DNA of 6,643 nt from CAJCBL01 sp035298965 (GTDB taxonomy: Bacteria; Verrucomicrobiota; Verrucomicrobiia; Opitutales; Opitutaceae), in the NCBI GenBank assembly GCA_035298965.1, contig DATGXO010000046.1:1-6643 (forward strand), read 5' to 3'. Made by a program: the position numbers and the translations under genes. Each line of letters opens with the position of its first letter. The first letter of the stretch is position 1. A model generated the notes under the pieces. That model saw only the letters and a program-made list of their open reading frames with translations, was not told the origin of the DNA and ran no database searches. Below are positions 1 to 6,643 of the stretch, piece by piece.

Positions 1-18
1 CTTCCGTTACCTCGCGCC

Positions 19-1308
19 ATGCCCTCGGTTCTCATCGTCGACGATCTCACCTCCATCCACGAGATGCTGGAGGCCGTCATCCAGCCCATCGGCTTCACCG
101 CTGCGTTTGCGACCGATGGAAATAAGGCCTTGGAACGCTACAAAGCCGAGAAATTCGACCTGGTGCTCGTGGACGTGCAGATGAAGCCGATGGACGGCAT
201 CACGCTGTTGCGCGAACTTAAGAAGCATGACGCGCAGGCCGTCGTGGTCGTGATGACCGCCTACGCGAACACGACCTACGCCCTCGACGCCCTGAAGCTT
301 GGCGCCTTCGACTTCCTGCAGAAGCCATTCAAGGTCGACGAGCTCATCTCCGCGCTCAAACGCGGCGTCGAGTTCAAGAAACTTGGTGTCACTCGCGCGA
401 AGAAAACGCTATCACCTGCTGCCGGAGCTGGCCCGGTGCACGCCGACGAGACGGTTGCGGCCGACCAGCTTGAGGCATTCGTCGTCGGTGAGAGCAAGAA
501 GATCAAAAAGATCGGGCCGCAGATCAAGAAGCTCACCACGTCGAAGACTCCCGTTCTCATCATCGGAGAACCCGGCACGGGCAAACGAGTCATCGCCGAG
601 CTTATCCACGCTCAAGGCAACCCGCCCGGCAGCCCGCTGGTGCGTTTCGATTGTTCCTCCGTGCCAGAGGATGAGCTCCGCGAAGGCCTCATCGGTGCGC
701 AGAGCCAAGGCGGCTCTTGGATCGAGCAGGCGAAGGCCGGCACGCTCTTCCTCGAAGAGGTGAACGCCCTGCCCCTCCCGATTCAGAAAGCCTTGGTCGG
801 CGTGTTGCGCGCGGCCGGCTCGAGCTTCCGCCTCTGCTGCTCCAGTACCGAGGACCTCGAGAAGCTCATCGACCAAGGCAAATTCCACGACGAACTCTTC
901 TATCGCATCGGCGCCCTTCCGCTGATGCTCCCCGCGCTCCGCGAGCGCATCGAAGACCTCCCGCAACTGCTCAAGAATTTCGCCACCTCGGTGCGCAACC
1001 CGAAGTTCGACACCAAGCAGGTGGAGTTTGCCCCGGACGCCGTCGCCGCCCTCTCGGCCTACCGTTGGCCGGGCAACATCTCCGAGCTCAGCCAGATCGT
1101 ATCCGCGGTGGTTTCCGAAGCGGATTCGAAGACGATCACCGCCGCGCAACTCCCCGAACGTTTCCGCGATCTGAAGGATCTTCCGTCCCTCGCCGATTTC
1201 CTCGCGCAGGAAGAAAAATCCTACGTTGATCGAGTGCTCCGAGCGTGCCGTGGGGACAAAGCCAAGGCCGCGAAAATCCTCGGGGTCGAGATCGCGCGGA
1301 TCGGCTGA
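19..1308 (+). CDS. NtrC-like response regulator with degenerate sigma-54 AAA+ domain and truncated HTH
   Basis: This is a cytoplasmic two-component response regulator of 429 residues. Residues 1-120 form a receiver domain with the acidic pair D8/D9, phospho-acceptor D52, T80 and K102 all present. Residues 154-385 match the sigma-54-activator AAA+ domain: Walker A GEPGTGK (183-189), Walker B LFLEEV (243-248, with Glu for the usual first Asp), the segment LRERIEDLP (307-315) and YRWPGN (348-353). The GAFTGA loop that binds sigma-54 is missing; residues 220-237 run straight through it. Arginine finger R296 is kept, but H290 and S355 replace the other expected arginines. The C-terminal Fis-type helix pair starts (402-423) but the protein stops at 429, before the recognition helix. 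The reading frame is open to the window edge; ATG 19 is chosen because the receiver fold begins there. No kinase gene is adjacent. It is probably a regulator that does not act through sigma-54 in the normal way; its target is unknown. Confidence 0.9.
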   Translation: MPSVLIVDDLTSIHEMLEAVIQPIGFTAAFATDGNKALERYKAEKFDLVLVDVQMKPMDGITLLRELKKHDAQAVVVVMTAYANTTYALDALKLGAFDFLQKPFKVDELISALKRGVEFKKLGVTRAKKTLSPAAGAGPVHADETVAADQLEAFVVGESKKIKKIGPQIKKLTTSKTPVLIIGEPGTGKRVIAELIHAQGNPPGSPLVRFDCSSVPEDELREGLIGAQSQGGSWIEQAKAGTLFLEEVNALPLPIQKALVGVLRAAGSSFRLCCSSTEDLEKLIDQGKFHDELFYRIGALPLMLPALRERIEDLPQLLKNFATSVRNPKFDTKQVEFAPDAVAALSAYRWPGNISELSQIVSAVVSEADSKTITAAQLPERFRDLKDLPSLADFLAQEEKSYVDRVLRACRGDKAKAAKILGVEIARIG

Positions 1309-1328
1309 ACGCGCACAGCAGACCAGTC

Positions 1329-1345
1329 CGCCGCGCCACGCGGCG
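1329..1345. repeat. GC-rich hairpin just downstream of the response regulator
   Basis: A perfect 7-bp stem, CGCCGCG / CGCGGCG, encloses a 3-nt CCA loop, 20 nt after the regulator's stop codon. No T-tract follows, so it is not a standard intrinsic terminator. It could stabilise the 3' end of the mRNA or simply reflect the high GC content. Confidence 0.3.
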
Positions 1346-1389
1346 AGCAGCGATCCGTCCGGCGGGCGCTGGATGCCTTTTTCCCGGGT

Positions 1390-1408
1390 GTAGCTCGTGG
1401 CCACGAGC
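1390..1408 (+). repeat. GTAG-headed palindrome upstream of carB (REP-like)
   Basis: GTAG (1390-1393) leads into a perfect 16-bp palindrome, GCTCGTGGCCACGAGC (1393-1408), sharing the G at 1393. A second GTAG-headed inverted repeat lies at 4788-4810, also between genes. In other bacteria, REP elements mobilised by RAYT transposases have a GTAG tetranucleotide at the foot of a palindrome, so this may be a REP-type unit. The alternative is an operator for carB, whose start is 73 bp away. With no spacer it would fold poorly as RNA. The palindrome is certain; its role is not. Confidence 0.5.
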
Positions 1409-1438
1409 GGCAAATTCACCCCTGCCGACTTCCCGCTT

Positions 1439-1459
1439 GCGCCGCCCTCGGGCGCTTTT
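1439..1459 (+). terminator. Weak terminator-like hairpin in the carB leader
   Basis: GCGCC (1439-1443) pairs with GGCGC (1451-1455) around a 7-nt loop and is followed by TTTT (1456-1459). The stem is only 5 bp, so this is a marginal intrinsic terminator. It lies about 20 nt before the carB start. It might end regulator transcription or act in the carB leader, but chance is plausible in DNA this GC-rich. Confidence 0.25.
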
Positions 1460-1480
1460 CACGCTCCGCGAAATTTTGCC

Positions 1481-4711
<3,231 letters not shown>

Positions 4712-4749
4712 TCCGGCAACGCTTCACGCGTCAACCCGTTCATCCTCCC

Positions 4750-4782
4750 GCGCCGGTCCCCTCAGGACCGGCGCTTTTGTTT
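4750..4782 (+). terminator. Rho-independent terminator of carB
   Basis: A perfect 10-bp stem, GCGCCGGTCC (4750-4759) with GGACCGGCGC (4765-4774), encloses a 5-nt CCTCA loop and is followed by TTTTGTTT. It begins 38 nt after the carB stop. The T-tract lies on the plus-strand side only, so it terminates plus-strand transcription. Confidence 0.93.
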
Positions 4783-4787
4783 GCCCT

Positions 4788-4810
4788 GTAGGCCACGTCG
4801 CCGACGTGGC
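4788..4810 (+). repeat. GTAG-headed inverted repeat downstream of carB (REP-like)
   Basis: GTAG (4788-4791) is followed directly by a perfect 9-bp inverted repeat, GCCACGTCG (4792-4800) and CGACGTGGC (4802-4810), separated by one C. It sits between the carB terminator and the 3' end of the minus-strand gene. The TGTAG head is shared with the palindrome at 1390-1408, while the arms differ. This is the layout of REP elements in other bacteria. No transposase is in the window, and family membership needs genome-wide copy number. Confidence 0.55.
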
Positions 4811-4860
4811 TCTTCCACCTCCGCCCCTCGTCCCTCGACGCTCGACACAAACGTTACGCT

Positions 4861-5058
4861 TCAGCCGCCGAGCAACCGCGCTGGCAGGAACAACAACGCT
4901 CGCACGAACGCCAGCAACCCCTCGATCACCGCACCGAAAATCCGAAACGGGATCGCGAGCAGCCAGAGCAGCGGGAAAACGAGCAGCAGCAGCAACGCCA
5001 GCGGCCAGCACAGCACCAGCAACAGCGTCCAGAGGATCAGCGAGAGCAGGAGTTTCAT
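4861..5058 (-). CDS. Small leucine-rich membrane protein, function unknown
   Basis: This encodes 65 residues, of which 26 are leucine. Residues 3-36 are almost wholly hydrophobic (with C17, W18, P19, P29 and W32), followed by P37-F38-R39 and a second hydrophobic stretch (40-58) carrying E46 and R53, then a short basic tail with R61. It is predicted to be an inner-membrane protein with two membrane segments or a long hairpin. Only K2 precedes the first hydrophobic stretch, and no cleavage site is visible. The ATG is the only start possible: an in-frame stop lies nine codons upstream (5083-5085) with no other start between. No SD is close; a GGGGAG lies about 20 nt upstream. It is divergent from the esterase gene. 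I believe it is real because of the coherent membrane-protein pattern, which differs in character from the Arg/Ser/His-rich shadow frames elsewhere. I cannot name a function. Confidence 0.7.
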   Translation of the reverse strand: MKLLLSLILWTLLLVLCWPLALLLLLVFPLLWLLAIPFRIFGAVIEGLLAFVRALLFLPARLLGG

Positions 5059-5227
5059 GGCGGGAGCGACTTCGTTCTCCCCTCAACACACGCATCGCCG
5101 CGCAGAGTTGCGGAAAAGTCGCGCCGTCCGCCCGCCGTACGTCGGGTCGTGCATATTCACGTCAACCACCGCGCTTATCGAAGGTGGCCGGCGCCGCCAT
5201 TCCACCCAATCATCCGTTTCTCGCCCC
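5059..5227. promoter_or_regulatory. Divergent intergenic region between the membrane-protein and esterase genes
   Basis: This 169-bp gap separates two divergent starts, so it should hold promoters for both. The only AT-rich spot is CATATT at 5152-5157 (AATATG on the other strand), framed by CGTG (5148-5151) and CACG (5158-5161). I found no convincing -35/-10 pair at normal spacing on either strand, and no ORF or RNA-like fold. The call rests on gene orientation. Confidence 0.4.
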
Positions 5228-6529
5228 ATGATTTCCCCTCTCCTCCGCCGCGCCGGCTTCGGCCGGATCACCTCGTCTGTTCTCGCACTCCTGCTGCCGC
5301 TGCTCGCGCAGGCGCAGCAACTCACCGTCTCCTCCGACCGCGACCGCTATCGCACCGGCGAGACCATCACCTGGGAAATCGCCCTCACTGGCGACGTGCA
5401 GCGGTCGCGTTACCGCCTGCGTAACGGAGGCCTCGAGACTGCCGAGTGGCACGAGCTCACGCTCACCGCCGGCAAGGCCGCGCTCACCACGCCCGCGGGC
5501 GCGACTCCCGGCTGGCAGTTGCTCGAGGTGCTGGGCACCGCCGCCAACGGCGCGGAGGTCAAGGCCTTCGGCGGCGCGCTGATCGCCCCCGAGCAAATCA
5601 CCCCCGCCGTGCCTGCTCCCGCGGACTTCGCGACATTCTGGTCCGCCAAACTCGCCGAACTCGCCAAGATCCCGCTCAACCCCGTCGCCACCTCCGGCGA
5701 CTCCGGTCGCGAAGACGTCTCCTACTCGCTCGTCCGCCTCGACAACCTTCGCGGCACCCATGTCGAGGCTCAGCTCGCGCGCCCGAAGGCGGGCAAGAAG
5801 CTCCCCGCCCTCGTCATCTTCCAGTGGGCCGGCGTCTACGGACTCCAGAAGGACTGGGTCCTCGGGCGCGCCGCCGAAGGCTGGCTCACGCTCGACGTCA
5901 ACGCCCACGATCTGCCGATCGGCAAACCCGAGGCGTTCTATCAGGAACTCGCCAAGACCGAGCTCGGCAACTACCCGCACATCGGCAACGACGACCGCGA
6001 GACGAGCTACTTCCTCCGCATGTACCTCGCTTGTCACCGCGCCGTGGAGTACATGGCCACGCGGCCCGATTGGGACGGCCGCACGCTCGTCGTCATGGGC
6101 GCCAGCCAAGGCGGCCTGCAGGCCCTCGTCGCCGCCGCGCTCCACCCGCGTGTCACCGCCGCGCTCGCCGAAGTCCCCGCCGGCAGCGACCAGCTCGGGC
6201 CCGATGTCGGCCGCCTCGCCGCCTACCCCACCCAGCTCAACCAAGCGTGGGACCGCGACCCCGCGAAAGTACGCGCCGCCAGCCTCTACTACGACGTCGT
6301 CAACTTCGCCCCCCGCATCCGCTGCTCCACGCTGATCGGCGTGGGTTTGATCGACACGGTCGTGCCGCCGCCCGGCGTGTTCGCGAGCTTCAACCAGATC
6401 ACCGCGCCCAAGGAGATCGTCGTCATGCCGCGCGCCGACCACATGATTGGCCACGATCCCTACCAACTCCGCGCCGAGGCCTGGCTGAAGGAACTGCGGC
6501 AAGGCCGGGCACCGCAGCTCGCTCGCTGA
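5228..6529 (+). CDS. Secreted CE7-like acetyl esterase (acetylxylan esterase / cephalosporin-C deacetylase family)
   Basis: This 433-residue exported alpha/beta hydrolase probably removes acetyl groups from polysaccharides such as xylan. It starts with a signal peptide: R7/R8/R13, a hydrophobic core from V18 to L26, and a likely cut after A27-Q28-A29. Residues 30-120 look like a beta-sandwich accessory domain. PADFATFWSAKLAELAKIPL (131-150) opens the esterase domain. The nucleophile is S293 in GASQGG (291-296), with D376 in GLIDTVVPP as the likely acid and H405 in PRADH as the likely base. The GxSQG motif is classic CE7, but the RGQ motif is replaced by a VNAHDLP segment (224-230) and the HE motif by HM. 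ATG 5228 is chosen because it begins the signal peptide; the frame stays open upstream to 4781, but that stretch is antisense to the membrane-protein gene and low in complexity. No SD is visible. The exact substrate is unproven. Confidence 0.9.
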   Translation: MISPLLRRAGFGRITSSVLALLLPLLAQAQQLTVSSDRDRYRTGETITWEIALTGDVQRSRYRLRNGGLETAEWHELTLTAGKAALTTPAGATPGWQLLEVLGTAANGAEVKAFGGALIAPEQITPAVPAPADFATFWSAKLAELAKIPLNPVATSGDSGREDVSYSLVRLDNLRGTHVEAQLARPKAGKKLPALVIFQWAGVYGLQKDWVLGRAAEGWLTLDVNAHDLPIGKPEAFYQELAKTELGNYPHIGNDDRETSYFLRMYLACHRAVEYMATRPDWDGRTLVVMGASQGGLQALVAAALHPRVTAALAEVPAGSDQLGPDVGRLAAYPTQLNQAWDRDPAKVRAASLYYDVVNFAPRIRCSTLIGVGLIDTVVPPPGVFASFNQITAPKEIVVMPRADHMIGHDPYQLRAEAWLKELRQGRAPQLAR

Positions 6530-6643
6530 ACATCCTCGGCAAGCGGCCCCGAAACAGCCTTTCCGCTCTGTCCGCGAACCGACCCCGTTCGCTGCGCCGC
6601 CGCTCGCGAGAGCGACGACCCGCCTGAAGAAAAGCCGTAGCCT
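6530..6643. other. Non-coding 3' flank of the esterase gene
   Basis: No gene is supported in these 114 bp. CGCTC (6601-6605) and GAGCG (6610-6614) form a 5-bp stem with a GCGA (GNRA-type) loop, but no T-tract follows, so it is not a convincing terminator. A GTAG at 6637-6640 is cut off by the window edge before any palindrome can be judged. Confidence 0.3.

Noticed and set aside
412..1419. A 335-codon minus-strand frame opposite the regulator
   Set aside because: It is a shadow of the receiver/AAA+ gene, with no domain features of its own.
1397..1480. GTG start giving CarB a 28-residue N-terminal extension
   Set aside because: The extension has no resemblance to CarB N-termini, and ATG 1481 gives the exact family start MPKRTD.
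5108..5157. TTGCGG and CATATT as a promoter for the esterase gene
   Set aside because: The spacing is 38 bp, far from the usual 16-18 bp.
4781..5227. Upstream extension of the esterase frame by 149 residues
   Set aside because: It would bury the signal peptide, and it consists of Ser/Asn/Arg-rich sequence antisense to the membrane-protein gene.
5210..6502. A 430-codon minus-strand frame opposite the esterase
   Set aside because: It has the same antisense composition effect; the plus strand has a signal peptide and a catalytic triad.
6601..6614. Hairpin with a GCGA loop after the esterase as a terminator
   Set aside because: The stem is only 5 bp and no T-tract follows.
6637..6643. A possible third GTAG-headed repeat at the right edge
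   Set aside because: Only three bases follow the GTAG, so no palindrome can be seen; a 4-mer is not evidence.

Overview
The window is GC-rich DNA with strong C/G bias at third codon positions, dense coding and no recognisable Shine-Dalgarno sequence before any of its four starts. It holds four genes that I accept: an NtrC-like response regulator (+), carB (+), a 65-residue membrane protein (-) and a secreted CE7-type carbohydrate esterase (+). The style (very high GC, SD-poor starts, a secreted acetylxylan-esterase-like protein, GTAG-headed palindromes between genes) fits an Opitutaceae-like member of the Verrucomicrobiota. That assignment is an inference from overall character, not from a marker gene.

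Layout. Positions 19-1308 encode a receiver plus AAA+ protein that looks like a sigma-54 activator but has lost the parts that contact sigma-54, and it stops inside its C-terminal DNA-binding helix pair. A 172-bp gap follows, with a GC hairpin, a perfect 16-bp palindrome led by GTAG, and a weak hairpin plus T4. Then comes carB (1481-4711), a complete large subunit of carbamoyl-phosphate synthetase that tracks the E. coli enzyme almost end to end. It closes with an excellent rho-independent terminator (4750-4782), and right behind that lies a second GTAG-headed palindrome (4788-4810). A leucine-rich small membrane protein is encoded on the minus strand (4861-5058). It is divergent, across 169 bp, from a signal-peptide-bearing esterase (5228-6529). 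The last 114 bp hold no gene.

How they relate. The genes do not form one pathway. CarB makes carbamoyl phosphate for pyrimidine and arginine synthesis, and its glutaminase partner carA is not in the window. The esterase probably removes acetyl groups from plant-type polysaccharide outside the cytoplasm. The regulator is an orphan here, with no histidine kinase beside it within the window. The most unusual items are the degenerate regulator and the pair of GTAG-headed palindromes. I do not see a clear new multi-gene system.
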